Shown here piece by piece: positions 8,192 through 17,074 of a DNA stretch of 47,960 nt. Numbering within the stretch: the first letter of the stretch is position 1; each line of letters opens with the position of its first letter. Source of the stretch: a bacterium (GTDB taxonomy: Bacteria > Desulfobacterota > Binatia > UBA12015). The DNA is taken from positions 1 through 47,960 of the forward strand of contig JAUIFY010000011.1 in the NCBI GenBank assembly GCA_030430245.1, read 5' to 3'. The notes below the pieces were generated by a model. The model did no database searches, was not told the origin of the DNA, and was given only the letters and a program-made list of their open reading frames with translations. The position numbers were made by a program, and so were the translations under genes.

Positions 8192-10561
8192 ATGCACGGC
8201 TTGAAGGATCTCCGCGTCGTCGACTTCACGACCCGGATCGCCGGGCCCTACGCGACGAAGCTGTTCGTGGATGCCGGAGCCGACGTCGTGAAGATCGAGC
8301 CGTCCGGTGGAGATCCGCTTCGCCGCTGGTCGGCCAGTGGCGCCGCACTCGGAGACGAAGACGGCGCCCTCTTCCGGTTCTTGTCCGCGGGCAAGCGCTC
8401 GGTGGTCGGGACGCCCGACGATCCGGCCGTGTGCGCGCTCGTCGACAGTGCCGACCTCGTCGTGGAGGACTTCGCCGCGGGGACCTTCGACGTCGATGCC
8501 GTTCGATCCGCGAATCCGCGGGCCGTCGTGCTCTCGATCACACCGTACGGAGCGAAGGGCCCCTACGTCGGGCGACCCTGGACGGAGTTCATCCTGCAGG
8601 CGGAGGGCGGCTCGGTCGCACTTCGCGGCCGCCCGGAGCAGGAGCCGTATCAGGCGGGCGGGCGAATCACGGAGTGGGTCGCGGGCGCCTTCGGCGCGGT
8701 CGGAGCACTCGCCGCCCTCCACGGAGCCCGCCGGACCGGCCGGGGCGAGCACGTCGACCTCGCAATGCTCGACGCGATCAACCTCTCGAGCACGATCTTC
8801 ATGGATCTGCTGTACCGCCTGATGGACCTGCACGAAGCTGCGTGGCCCGCGCGGACGACCGAGACGCCATCGATCGAACCGACCTCCGACGGCTGGGTCG
8901 GGTTCAACACGAACTCCGCGCAACAGTTCGCGGATTTCCTGGTGATGATCGAACGGCCGGATCTCGACGGCCAGGGCCTGGAGAACGTCGGCACGCGGAC
9001 CGCGCGCTTCGACGAGTGGCAGGAGGCCGTGCGCGCCTGGACCACGCGGCACACGACGGACGAGATCGTCGCGATCGCGACCGCACTCCGGATTCCCGTC
9101 GCCCCGGTGAACGACGGCCGCAGCGTGCTCGAGCACGAGCACTTCGTCGAGCGGGGGGTCTTCGTCGAGGCCCCCGATGGCGGCTTTCGCCACCCGCGGC
9201 GTCCGTACTCCATCGGCGGGGAGCGTCCGCCGCCAACCGCGCGCGCTCCTCGTCTCGGTGAGCACACGGCGTCCGTCGAGCCTCGCCGCGCGCTCCCGGC
9301 GGCCGGACGCGAATCCATCCGGCTCCCGTTCGAGGGGCTCCGCGTCCTCGACATGACGAACTGGTGGGCCGGCCCTGCCGGAACCCAGGTGTTCGCCTCC
9401 CTCGGAGCCGACGTCATCCACCTCGAGTCGGCCCGCCGCCCCGACGGCGTGCGGTACACCGGCGGGATCGTCCAGGGGCGGATCGAGGAATGGTGGGAGT
9501 GCTCGGCGTTCTTCCTCTCCGCCGACGCGAACAAGCGCGACCTGTGCCTGGACCTCTCCGGTCCGCGGGGCAAGGACATCCTCGAGAGGCTCGTCGCACG
9601 GTGCGATCTCCTGGTCGAGAACTACAGCCCCCGCGTTCTCGACGGCTTCGGGCTCACGTGGGAGTACCTCCAGGAGCTCAATCCGCGTCTGTCACTCGTC
9701 CGCATGCCGGCCTTCGGCTTGGACGGCCCGTGGCGAGACAACGTCGGCTTCGCGCAGACCATGGACCAGATCTCGGGTCTCGCCTGGGTGACCGGACACG
9801 CGAACGACCAACCGCGCATCCAGCGCGGGCCGTGCGATCCGCTCGCCGGGATGAACGCCGCCTTCGCGTCGATGGTCGCCCTCGCCGAGCGCGAGCACAC
9901 GGGTCGCGGCACCCACGTCGAGTGCCCGATGGTCGAGGGTGCACTCAACGCCGCGGCCGAGCAGGTCATCGAGTACACGGCGTACGGCAACGTCCTCCAA
10001 CGCATGGGGAATCGCTCCCCGTCGGCGGCTCCGCAGGGCATCTACCCCTGCCTCGGGCACGCGCCCGAGCTCGAGCAATGGCTCGCGCTCTCGATCGCCG
10101 ACGACGAGCAGTGGAGCGCGCTGGTGGACTGGCTGGGCGCGCCCGCCTGGGCGACCGCCCCGGCCCTCCTCACCCACGCCGGTCGACGCGCGGCGCACGA
10201 CGAGCTGGATGAGAGGCTCGGCGCGATCTTCCGCGAGCGCGATCTCGACGAGACGGTCGCGCAGCTCGCAACCGCGGGTGTCCCCGCCGGGCGCGTCTGG
10301 GATTCGCGACGGGGAAGCGACCACCCGCAGCTCGTCTCCCGCGGGTTCTACGAGGAGGTGACCCACGCGGTGGCCGGCACCCACCCGACGCCGACGCTTC
10401 CCTTCCGCTATGCGAGCGTCGACGCCTGGATCCGGAGCCCGGCGCCCCGGCTCGGGGAGCACAATCGAGAGGTCCTGCGCGAGCTGGCGGGGCTCTCCGA
10501 CGACGAGATCACCGCATTGGAGCTCGACGGCGTGATCGCGAACCGCCCCGACGGCGTCTGA
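8192..10561 (+). CDS. Tandem-fused CaiB/BaiF (family III) CoA-transferase
   Basis: 789 residues containing two family III CoA-transferase domains in tandem: residues about 4-385 (start LKDLRVVDFTTRIAGPYATK) and 390-780 (start FEGLRVLDMTNWWAGPAGTQ). Family III enzymes move CoA between carboxylic acids through a covalent aspartyl thioester. The second domain keeps Asp at the expected position (D549, CDPLAG). In the first domain the aligned residue is Glu (E161, TEWVAG). The catalytic site may therefore be asymmetric, with one copy structural or altered. Native family III enzymes are interlocked dimers, so a fused pair may fold as an internal pseudo-dimer. Substrate is unknown; neighbouring genes are mixed. 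The ATG lies 4 bases after the DUF4136 stop, which suggests translational coupling. Confidence 0.9.
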   Translation: MHGLKDLRVVDFTTRIAGPYATKLFVDAGADVVKIEPSGGDPLRRWSASGAALGDEDGALFRFLSAGKRSVVGTPDDPAVCALVDSADLVVEDFAAGTFDVDAVRSANPRAVVLSITPYGAKGPYVGRPWTEFILQAEGGSVALRGRPEQEPYQAGGRITEWVAGAFGAVGALAALHGARRTGRGEHVDLAMLDAINLSSTIFMDLLYRLMDLHEAAWPARTTETPSIEPTSDGWVGFNTNSAQQFADFLVMIERPDLDGQGLENVGTRTARFDEWQEAVRAWTTRHTTDEIVAIATALRIPVAPVNDGRSVLEHEHFVERGVFVEAPDGGFRHPRRPYSIGGERPPPTARAPRLGEHTASVEPRRALPAAGRESIRLPFEGLRVLDMTNWWAGPAGTQVFASLGADVIHLESARRPDGVRYTGGIVQGRIEEWWECSAFFLSADANKRDLCLDLSGPRGKDILERLVARCDLLVENYSPRVLDGFGLTWEYLQELNPRLSLVRMPAFGLDGPWRDNVGFAQTMDQISGLAWVTGHANDQPRIQRGPCDPLAGMNAAFASMVALAEREHTGRGTHVECPMVEGALNAAAEQVIEYTAYGNVLQRMGNRSPSAAPQGIYPCLGHAPELEQWLALSIADDEQWSALVDWLGAPAWATAPALLTHAGRRAAHDELDERLGAIFRERDLDETVAQLATAGVPAGRVWDSRRGSDHPQLVSRGFYEEVTHAVAGTHPTPTLPFRYASVDAWIRSPAPRLGEHNREVLRELAGLSDDEITALELDGVIANRPDGV

Positions 10562-10694
10562 GCCGCCGCGGATCCTCATCCAACGCGGCCCTGCGCTCGT
10601 GCGCTCGTGCCCGCGCGGCTCGACGAGGCGGCCCGGATCGCGGCGCCCCGTCCTCGTGCCGCGCGGCAGCCGTGGGGTCCCTCCCCGAGCTTCG

Positions 10695-12086
10695 TCAGAC
10701 GGTCTGCGGAAAGCCGTTCCGACGCAGATGGGCGATCGTCGCGTCGCGCAACGGGGCGCCCCAGGTCGCGTCGCCGACGTTCGACAAGCCGAACGACTCG
10801 GCATCGCCCACGACGTAGCCGATCGTCGCCACGCGGTACGTCGTGCGATCGTTCAGCCGGTCCTGACGGCGAAGCGCCTCACGCGCCCCACCGGCGACGT
10901 CCGCGCCGCGGACGTCGACCACCGCGATCTGCTCGCGCCAGCTCTCGAGGTCGTAGATGTCGCCGGTTCGGATGGTGCCCGCACGAAGTCGATCGGCCAC
11001 CGACGCCACCGGGTAGAAGGCGAGATCGACGTCGTCTCCGGCTCGCATCACGGTCTCGAAGAACCGGGCGACGTCGACCCCCTCGAGCCGCCGCGGGTTG
11101 GTGCCCAACGCGTCGCCCACGCTGAGGGGTGCCTCGGCGTCCCTCGCGACGTTCACGAACGCGTGCAGGTGGGGCTCTCCCCGGTAGTGAAAGACCGTGC
11201 CCGGGCCTTCGAGTCGAATCACCTGCGACGGTGACTCGCCAGCCAGGCGGCCACCCTGATAGTCCTGCTCGTAGTCGGCCAGATGGAGCGCGTCGATGCC
11301 GCCGTTGTGCTCGATGCAGCTCCACGCGTAGCCGGCATCGTCCTCCCCGTACGTCTCGAGGATCGAGTCGACGAAGGAGCGTACGCGCGCGCGCCGGGAC
11401 GCGGACAGAGCGCGGACCGGCAGGCCGTCGAACCGCCCCTCCCTGCCTTGAACGCCGATCTGGGTCTGTGGAGGGGCGACCGGTCGCCGCACCATCTGGC
11501 GCTCGCCCGCACTCAGGCCGCGCAGGATCTCCTGTCCACGTTCCAGCTGAAAGCGGTAGACGTTGTCCGGCAGGCCGACCTCGCCGTCTCCCCGTTGGTC
11601 ACCGTAGACCTGGGGGCCACCGAAGGCCACGCCCTCGCGACTGCGCCCACCGATCCGGAGGTTCACGTGCGGTCCGGTGACGAGCACCTGGTAGTCGTCG
11701 TCCGGATGCCCTACGAACAGGGTTCGGGTCGCGTGGATCCCGCCCAGACGGAGCAGCTGCTGGTTCGGAAGCCGTTCGCGGCCCGCCGGGGACAACGACG
11801 CGTAGACGAGATCCGTGAGAGTGGACCGCGTGCGGTACGGCAGGAGGACCGACCAGACCCCGCCCGTGTCGACACCGCGATTGTGGAACTGCCGCAGCGG
11901 GTGGTCGTACGGCACGACCGCATCCTCCCAGCCCGCGCGCAGCTCGTCGTAGAGCCGCCGCGCGAGATCGGGCACCGGCGCGAGGTCCGCGCTCGGCCGC
12001 GGTGTGACGAGCGCACGTGCGGCGAGACCGGCTCCGGCGGCCACGCCGATTCCGGCGCCCCATTTGATGATTTGGCGTCGACGCAT
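10695..12086 (-). CDS. DUF3500-like protein, Tat-exported
   Basis: 463 residues. The N-terminus MRRRQIIKW followed by a Gly/Ala-rich hydrophobic segment is a good twin-arginine signal. The body fits DUF3500: an early LSPAGRERL helix, a GPHVNLRIGG block in place of the usual GHHLSLN, then GQEILRGLSAGERQ and a C-terminal dimer-like segment. DUF3500 members are secreted or periplasmic and functionally uncharacterised. The last 110 residues (for example TIRTGDIYDLESWREQ..VVDVRGADV) resemble the C-terminal domain of 5'-nucleotidases, which suggests a two-domain fusion; this part is less certain. It is divergent from the DUF2490 gene at 12211, with a 124-base spacer. It stands alone on this strand; the next - genes lie beyond 12959. 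Confidence 0.65.
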   Translation of the reverse strand: MRRRQIIKWGAGIGVAAGAGLAARALVTPRPSADLAPVPDLARRLYDELRAGWEDAVVPYDHPLRQFHNRGVDTGGVWSVLLPYRTRSTLTDLVYASLSPAGRERLPNQQLLRLGGIHATRTLFVGHPDDDYQVLVTGPHVNLRIGGRSREGVAFGGPQVYGDQRGDGEVGLPDNVYRFQLERGQEILRGLSAGERQMVRRPVAPPQTQIGVQGREGRFDGLPVRALSASRRARVRSFVDSILETYGEDDAGYAWSCIEHNGGIDALHLADYEQDYQGGRLAGESPSQVIRLEGPGTVFHYRGEPHLHAFVNVARDAEAPLSVGDALGTNPRRLEGVDVARFFETVMRAGDDVDLAFYPVASVADRLRAGTIRTGDIYDLESWREQIAVVDVRGADVAGGAREALRRQDRLNDRTTYRVATIGYVVGDAESFGLSNVGDATWGAPLRDATIAHLRRNGFPQTV

Positions 12087-12210
12087 CCGCTTCCCGGTCT
12101 CGGACGACGACTATGGGGCTCGACCGACGCCGTGGTCAACTCGTCCGGTGCCACGAACGGAGAACGCCGCGGCGATTGTGCGAACGCCCGAATCTTCTAC
12201 TCTCTCCGGG

Positions 12211-12924
12211 ATGAGCCACGCTTCCCGTTCCGGAGGTCGACGCCGGGCTTCGAGCCTGCTCGTGGGTGCCTGCGCGGCCTTGGCGCTCGGACTGGCCTCG
12301 CCCGCCTCGGCCGCGACGAACCAGTTCCAGGCGTGGACGCCCGCCTACCTGAACCTGTCGTTCAACGACCGCGTGAGCGGGTGGTACGAGGTGCAGCCGC
12401 GCTTCGACGAGTTCGGCGTGTCGCAACTCCTGCTGCGCACCGGACTCGGCTACCGCTTCCACGGACGTTGGTCGGCGTGGCTCGGCTACGCCTGGACGCC
12501 GAGCATTCAACCGAAGTTCCGGACCGAGAACCGGATCTACCAGCAGCTCCTCTATTCCGACGACTTCGATTGGGGTCGGCTCATGAGTCGCACCCGGCTC
12601 GAGCAACGCTGGATCGGCGACACCTCGGGCGTGGCGATCCGGGCCCGGACGCTCCTCCGCGGTCAGGTTCCGGTGAGCGAGGACGATCGTTGGCGCCTCG
12701 TCGGACAGGACGAGGTCTTCGCGAACCTCAACTCGGTCGAGAACGGTCCCACCTCGGGCTTCGACCAGAACCGCCTCTTCTTCGGCGTGAACCGCGTCGT
12801 GAACGAGCATCTGAACGTCGACGTCGGCTACCAGTTCCAGTACGTCAACCGCCGCGAACCCGGCTTTCCCGACGCGATCAACCACGTTCTGCTGATCCAG
12901 CTCTTCTTCGCCGCGAGCCTCTGA
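12211..12924 (+). CDS. DUF2490 outer-membrane-like beta-barrel protein
   Basis: 237 residues. A Sec signal peptide (Arg-rich start, Ala/Leu core, cleavage near ASA-AT) precedes a mature protein rich in alternating aromatic and polar strands. The pattern (W-x-P-A-Y near the start, repeated LRTGLGYRF, WLGYAW, RLEQRW, LFFGVNR and DVGYQFQYVN) matches DUF2490, a predicted small outer-membrane beta barrel. The last residue is Leu rather than the common terminal Phe, but the final strand is hydrophobic (LIQLFFAASL). The ATG at 12211 was chosen because it begins the signal peptide; the frame is open upstream but not protein-like. It converges with the Rieske gene, with 34 bases between the stops. No partner or ligand can be inferred. 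Confidence 0.8.
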   Translation: MSHASRSGGRRRASSLLVGACAALALGLASPASAATNQFQAWTPAYLNLSFNDRVSGWYEVQPRFDEFGVSQLLLRTGLGYRFHGRWSAWLGYAWTPSIQPKFRTENRIYQQLLYSDDFDWGRLMSRTRLEQRWIGDTSGVAIRARTLLRGQVPVSEDDRWRLVGQDEVFANLNSVENGPTSGFDQNRLFFGVNRVVNEHLNVDVGYQFQYVNRREPGFPDAINHVLLIQLFFAASL

Positions 12925-12958
12925 CCGGGCTCGGATCCAGCGGACCGACGGCGCGGGA

Positions 12959-13816
12959 TCAGCCCTCGACGAAGCGGACGACGGCCCTTCCGTCGTCGAC
13001 CAGCACGACCGGCGCCCGCTCCAGACGACAGCGGGCACCCGAGACGCACTCTCCGCTCCGCAGGTCGAACCGGTAGCCGTGCCAGGGACAGAGGAGCTCC
13101 GCGCCGTCGATCGACGCGTCCAGAAGCGAGCCGAGCCGATGCGGGCAACGCCCGGGATGGACGAGAAGCTGCCCCTCCGCCTCGACGAGCCGCCACGAGC
13201 GGCCGAACGCCTCGAAGCCGAACGGGACCTTGGCGCGGATCTCCGACACCCCACCGAGCACGACGTCGGTCGTCGCGATCCGCTCCCGGGCGGACTGCTC
13301 GTCGAGTGCGGCCTGCCGGTCGAGCATCATGCGAACGTCTTCGTCGTACAGGCGAGAGTACAAGGCCCGAAGCTTCTCCCCCGCGGCGGCGGCCTTCCTC
13401 CCGGAGACGCCTGGCGCGAAGAAGTCGACCACGACCAGCGTCTCGCGCTCGCCCCGCTCGGAGACGTGGGTCCAGATCTCCGAGCCCTCGCCCTGCCCGG
13501 CCAGCGTCGTGGTGATCCACCGCCGATGCTCGCGCTCGAGACGAAGCCGGATCTTGAGGACGCTCCCACCGGTCGATCCCGCCAGCGCGGTCCAGCCGTT
13601 TCCATCGGCCTGGGTCTTCTCGATGCTCGAGAAGCTCGACGCGTGCAGCCACGGCAGATGCTCCCAGTCGAGCGCGTTCTCGAACAGGCGCTCCACACTC
13701 ACCGGGAGCACCTGCCGAAGCGTCCCGAGGTGGCTCAGCGCCGCGGAGCCCTCGGCGGGGCCGGTGAAGGCGCGGTCGAACTCGGTGCCGATCGGGTCGC
13801 TCATCTCGATCGACAT
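12959..13816 (-). CDS. Rieske oxygenase-like protein with permuted domains (catalytic part first, Rieske last)
   Basis: 285 residues. A [2Fe-2S] Rieske motif is at the C-terminus: C224-x-H226 (CPHRLG) and C243-x2-H246 (CPWHGY). Residues 20-190 look like the helix-grip catalytic domain of Rieske non-heme oxygenases. They contain E46-x3-D50-x2-H53-x4-H58 (ENALDWEHLPWLH), the standard bridging-Asp plus two-His motif. A later YDEDVRMMLDRQ block (residues 157-168) resembles the C-terminal segment that supplies the carboxylate ligand, with D160 the candidate. Canonical alpha subunits have the Rieske domain first, so the order here is reversed and the protein is short. No reductase gene lies nearby. 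It follows the papain-like/diheme gene on the same strand after 62 bases. The substrate is unknown. The fold assignment of the N-terminal part is inferred from motifs. Confidence 0.8.
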   Translation of the reverse strand: MSIEMSDPIGTEFDRAFTGPAEGSAALSHLGTLRQVLPVSVERLFENALDWEHLPWLHASSFSSIEKTQADGNGWTALAGSTGGSVLKIRLRLEREHRRWITTTLAGQGEGSEIWTHVSERGERETLVVVDFFAPGVSGRKAAAAGEKLRALYSRLYDEDVRMMLDRQAALDEQSARERIATTDVVLGGVSEIRAKVPFGFEAFGRSWRLVEAEGQLLVHPGRCPHRLGSLLDASIDGAELLCPWHGYRFDLRSGECVSGARCRLERAPVVLVDDGRAVVRFVEG

Positions 13817-13878
13817 CGTACCGCGCGCCGCGCCCGCGACTCAACGACGGGCGCGGCGCCCGTGGCACGCACCGTGCG

Positions 13879-16800
13879 TCAGGGACAGGTTTCTCCGTCC
13901 TCGTAGTGCGCGGCCCACACGCTGAAAGCCTGCGCGTACGTGTCGGCGTGCGGCGCCGGCGTGCGGCCGTTCAGGTTCCCCGTCGCACTCACCGGATCGA
14001 AGGTCCAGACGACGAGATGGTCCTGCACGACGTGGGCGGCGATGGCTTGGAGACTGCGGTTGCCGTTGGTCGCCGGATTGGCGATCGCCGCGATGATCTG
14101 GTCGGGCGTCTTGTCCGTCCACTGCATGCCCGGGTCGGACGGCTGATGCCAGATCGGCTCTCCTTCCCCCGGCCAGGGAGCGATCGCCGCCGCGTCGTTG
14201 TGACACCAAGAGCAGGTCGTACCTTCGTTCAGGTCGTGTGGAGTCATGTCGTCGGTCTGGGTCACCTCGGTGATCGACGCGTGGCAGTTCCGACAACGCG
14301 GCGAGTCGACGACGTCTCGAATGACGTCGCAGGCCTGCGCGAAGCTCATGTCGACGGGTTCCGGCGTGTCGATGCCGCCAGGCAGATTCAGGGTGCCGAA
14401 GTAGAAGACTCCCTCGTGCTGCATCGGCCGATTGAAGAAGTGCGGGAACCGACTGCACTCGAGCTCTCCGCCGATCGTGGTGCACGCCTCCACGTACCAG
14501 TGCACGGTACTTCCGAGCTCGGGCGGGATGGGATCGCCTTCGGGCACGGGGAAGCGGAGAGTCTGCACGCCACCCTGCACGCCCGCGGCGATCCCCTCGG
14601 TCATGTAGTGCTTGAAGTGACCGTCGTCCCACGGCGGCTCGGGCGCGGGGAGCGGCGACGGCCCCACCGTGATCCGGTACGTCTCGACCTCGTCGTCATA
14701 GACGGGCGAGCCGTTCGAGAAGTCCTTGACCACGCGATACCACTCGAAATTGGGAGTCCGATTCTGCGCCGTGGTGCCGGGCTCGGGCGAGAGCAGCCTC
14801 GCGTTCGGAAGGGTGAACTTGATCCGCTTGTTTCCGTTCGACCACGCGCACCCACCGGTCGTACACGCGAGGACCGTCCAGTAGTAGCGTTCCCCGCGGT
14901 ACGGCTCCTCGTACGCGAACGAGTCGATCATGAACTTCTTCTCGGCGGCGTTCGCCGGCGGCACCGGGAACTGCGCGTAGCAACCCTCGCCCCCCGAAAC
15001 GGAGGTACGCAGGCAGATCTCGTACGTGGTCGTCGCCGGGTTCGCGTCGGTCCAACGCAGGGCCGAGTAACGCGGGTAGACCGGGATGTCGTCGGCGGTC
15101 GGGCTGAGGAGGGGAGCGGTCGCAGGCTGCTGCGCGCTGTTGAACGCCAACGAGACGACGTCGCTCTGCCCGTACGCTTGGAGGCCCGTGATCGCCGTCA
15201 TCGAGATGGCATGGTCGGCCATCCAGCTCTTCGGGACGTACCAGTACCCACCGTCGCCCACGCACGGCCCCCAGGAGTTCTTCACCACGAAATAGCCTCC
15301 ACCCGCACCGGCCGGCGTGCCCTTCGCGAGATCCGAGTTGGCGCCCCAACCTTCGACCATCGCGGCGTGCCAGCCGAGAAGGGGATCTCCGCCCTTGCGG
15401 GCCTGCTTCTTGGTGATCGGCTTCACCCAGCCGTCGTCCGCCGCGTCGAGGAAGCTCTGCGTGACCTGGAAGGAAGCGACGACTGGCAGGCCGAGGGCCA
15501 GAAAAACCGGCGCGACGTCGACCGTCTGCCCCGGATTCGTCACGTCGAAGAACGAGTTGTACGCGAGCACCTTGATCTCGTCCCTGGCGGCCGGGATCTG
15601 GGCGCTGTAGCCGCACTGCTTCGTCCCCTTGGCGCACAGGTACTGCCCCTGGTGGTTCGTGTCCGAGCACGGCTTGTCGGAGTAGCCCTCGCACGAGTCC
15701 GCGTACGTGTGGTAGACGCGATTGCCGGCGGCCTCGTGAGTGCGCTCGGTCCGCTCCGGCGAGAGATTGTAGCTCCACGCGCGCTCCTCGCGGAACTCGT
15801 AGTCGCCCACCATCATCCCGAGGACCGATCCCGGCGAATTCAGATCGTCGCCGAAGTTCGGCGGAACCGGGAACCAGTGGTTCTTCTGCGCGTAGTGGAG
15901 GTGCTGCTCCGAGAGATCCGGGCACGTGTCGTGCTCGCGGCGCACCGCTGCCTCCACGGCAGCGCTGATCGCGAACGCCACGCCGGTGCCACGCGTCCCC
16001 CCCTGATCCTTGACGCACGTCCCCTTGCCCTTGAGCGGCCAGTCGGCGGTCGCCCACAGACCCTCGTCGGACCGCTCGAAGCACGCCTGTGCCCGCGCGC
16101 CGCCCGTGAGCATCCCGGGCGTCACGAGCTTCTCGCAGTTGGCCGAGCAGTCCCGCTTGCCTTCGATCGGTCGGAGGCTCGTGGGCGGATCCTTCGTCCA
16201 ACGCTTCACGATGTCGCGCAGCAACTTCGTCGGGTCCTTCTTCCCGAGCGCACCCGGCTCGGGCATGCCTTTCAGGATCGCGCCGAGGCTCGCCGGATCC
16301 TTCGCGAGGGCCGCCGAAACCCCCTCGTAGATCACGGCGTAGTTCAGCGCGGCGTTGTTCGTCGCCCCGATCTCGGCGAGCGTCTCCGATAGGTCGCGGG
16401 TGGCGAAGCTCGAGCCGAGCAGCACGACCGGGACCTGACGACCGTCGCGTGTCGCGACGCTCGTCACGTAGTTTCCGGCCATCGTCCGGCGCAGCCGCTT
16501 GCCGTCCGCCCGCGGCACCGCCGTGTACCGCTCGACGAGCCCGCTCTTGCCGCCGAGCTGTTCGACGAGCACGGCCCCCAGGGCCTCGTCCAGAGCCCGG
16601 CTCTCCTTCTCGCCCTCGACGTCCATCTCTACGCTGCTCCGCGTGAGCTGGCCCGCCTTCTCGAGCGACTGGAACGACTTCTTCGTGACGTCGACGGCCT
16701 TCGGCACCGGCAGCGGTTGGGGCTTCTGGGCGGCCCCCGTCTTCTTCCGATCCTGCTCCCACTTCGCCCGGCCCGTCTCCAGAGACTCGGCCGACTTGCC

Positions 16801-16941
16801 CGCGGCCGACGTTCCGTCGGCCGCGGTCTTCGAGCGTGCATCGGCCGCGCCTCCGTCGGCCGGGACGAAGAGCCCTCCGAGGAGCAAGAGTGCCATCAGC
16901 CCGAGGGAAACCGTCGCTCGCGGTCCAGCTTGCTTCGTCAT
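13879..16941 (-). CDS. Secreted papain-fold (C1A) pseudopeptidase fused to a diheme CxxCH domain
   Basis: 1020 residues from the ATG at 16941, which has GGAGG eight bases upstream and starts a signal peptide; 25 upstream residues in frame are not protein-like. Residues 30-300 form a charged pro-region-like part. Residues about 305-620 are papain-like: VKDQGG (310-315), a C-terminal His block (GWHAAM, H525) and KNSWG (N555). The nucleophile region reads GTRGTGVAFA, so the papain Cys is replaced by Gly/Thr, and I rechecked this on the DNA. Residues about 640-860 look like fibronectin-type or other beta modules (YPRYSALRWTDANP..YEICL). The last 150 residues carry two c-type heme sites, C883-RN-C886-H887 and C910-SW-C913-H914, plus His-rich surroundings. 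It is probably periplasmic or surface exposed and proteolytically inactive. Function is unknown. Confidence 0.8.
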   Translation of the reverse strand: MTKQAGPRATVSLGLMALLLLGGLFVPADGGAADARSKTAADGTSAAGKSAESLETGRAKWEQDRKKTGAAQKPQPLPVPKAVDVTKKSFQSLEKAGQLTRSSVEMDVEGEKESRALDEALGAVLVEQLGGKSGLVERYTAVPRADGKRLRRTMAGNYVTSVATRDGRQVPVVLLGSSFATRDLSETLAEIGATNNAALNYAVIYEGVSAALAKDPASLGAILKGMPEPGALGKKDPTKLLRDIVKRWTKDPPTSLRPIEGKRDCSANCEKLVTPGMLTGGARAQACFERSDEGLWATADWPLKGKGTCVKDQGGTRGTGVAFAISAAVEAAVRREHDTCPDLSEQHLHYAQKNHWFPVPPNFGDDLNSPGSVLGMMVGDYEFREERAWSYNLSPERTERTHEAAGNRVYHTYADSCEGYSDKPCSDTNHQGQYLCAKGTKQCGYSAQIPAARDEIKVLAYNSFFDVTNPGQTVDVAPVFLALGLPVVASFQVTQSFLDAADDGWVKPITKKQARKGGDPLLGWHAAMVEGWGANSDLAKGTPAGAGGGYFVVKNSWGPCVGDGGYWYVPKSWMADHAISMTAITGLQAYGQSDVVSLAFNSAQQPATAPLLSPTADDIPVYPRYSALRWTDANPATTTYEICLRTSVSGGEGCYAQFPVPPANAAEKKFMIDSFAYEEPYRGERYYWTVLACTTGGCAWSNGNKRIKFTLPNARLLSPEPGTTAQNRTPNFEWYRVVKDFSNGSPVYDDEVETYRITVGPSPLPAPEPPWDDGHFKHYMTEGIAAGVQGGVQTLRFPVPEGDPIPPELGSTVHWYVEACTTIGGELECSRFPHFFNRPMQHEGVFYFGTLNLPGGIDTPEPVDMSFAQACDVIRDVVDSPRCRNCHASITEVTQTDDMTPHDLNEGTTCSWCHNDAAAIAPWPGEGEPIWHQPSDPGMQWTDKTPDQIIAAIANPATNGNRSLQAIAAHVVQDHLVVWTFDPVSATGNLNGRTPAPHADTYAQAFSVWAAHYEDGETCP

Positions 16942-17074
16942 CGATCCGCCTCCTGTCCCGGACCTCCGGGATTCGGTCCGGATTCTGCCCGGCTCCCGGG
17001 TGCCGTCCCATCGCACGATGAGGGGATGGAGAGAAATCCGTGGCGCGCCGATGTGGGTCCGTTACGACTCCGGC

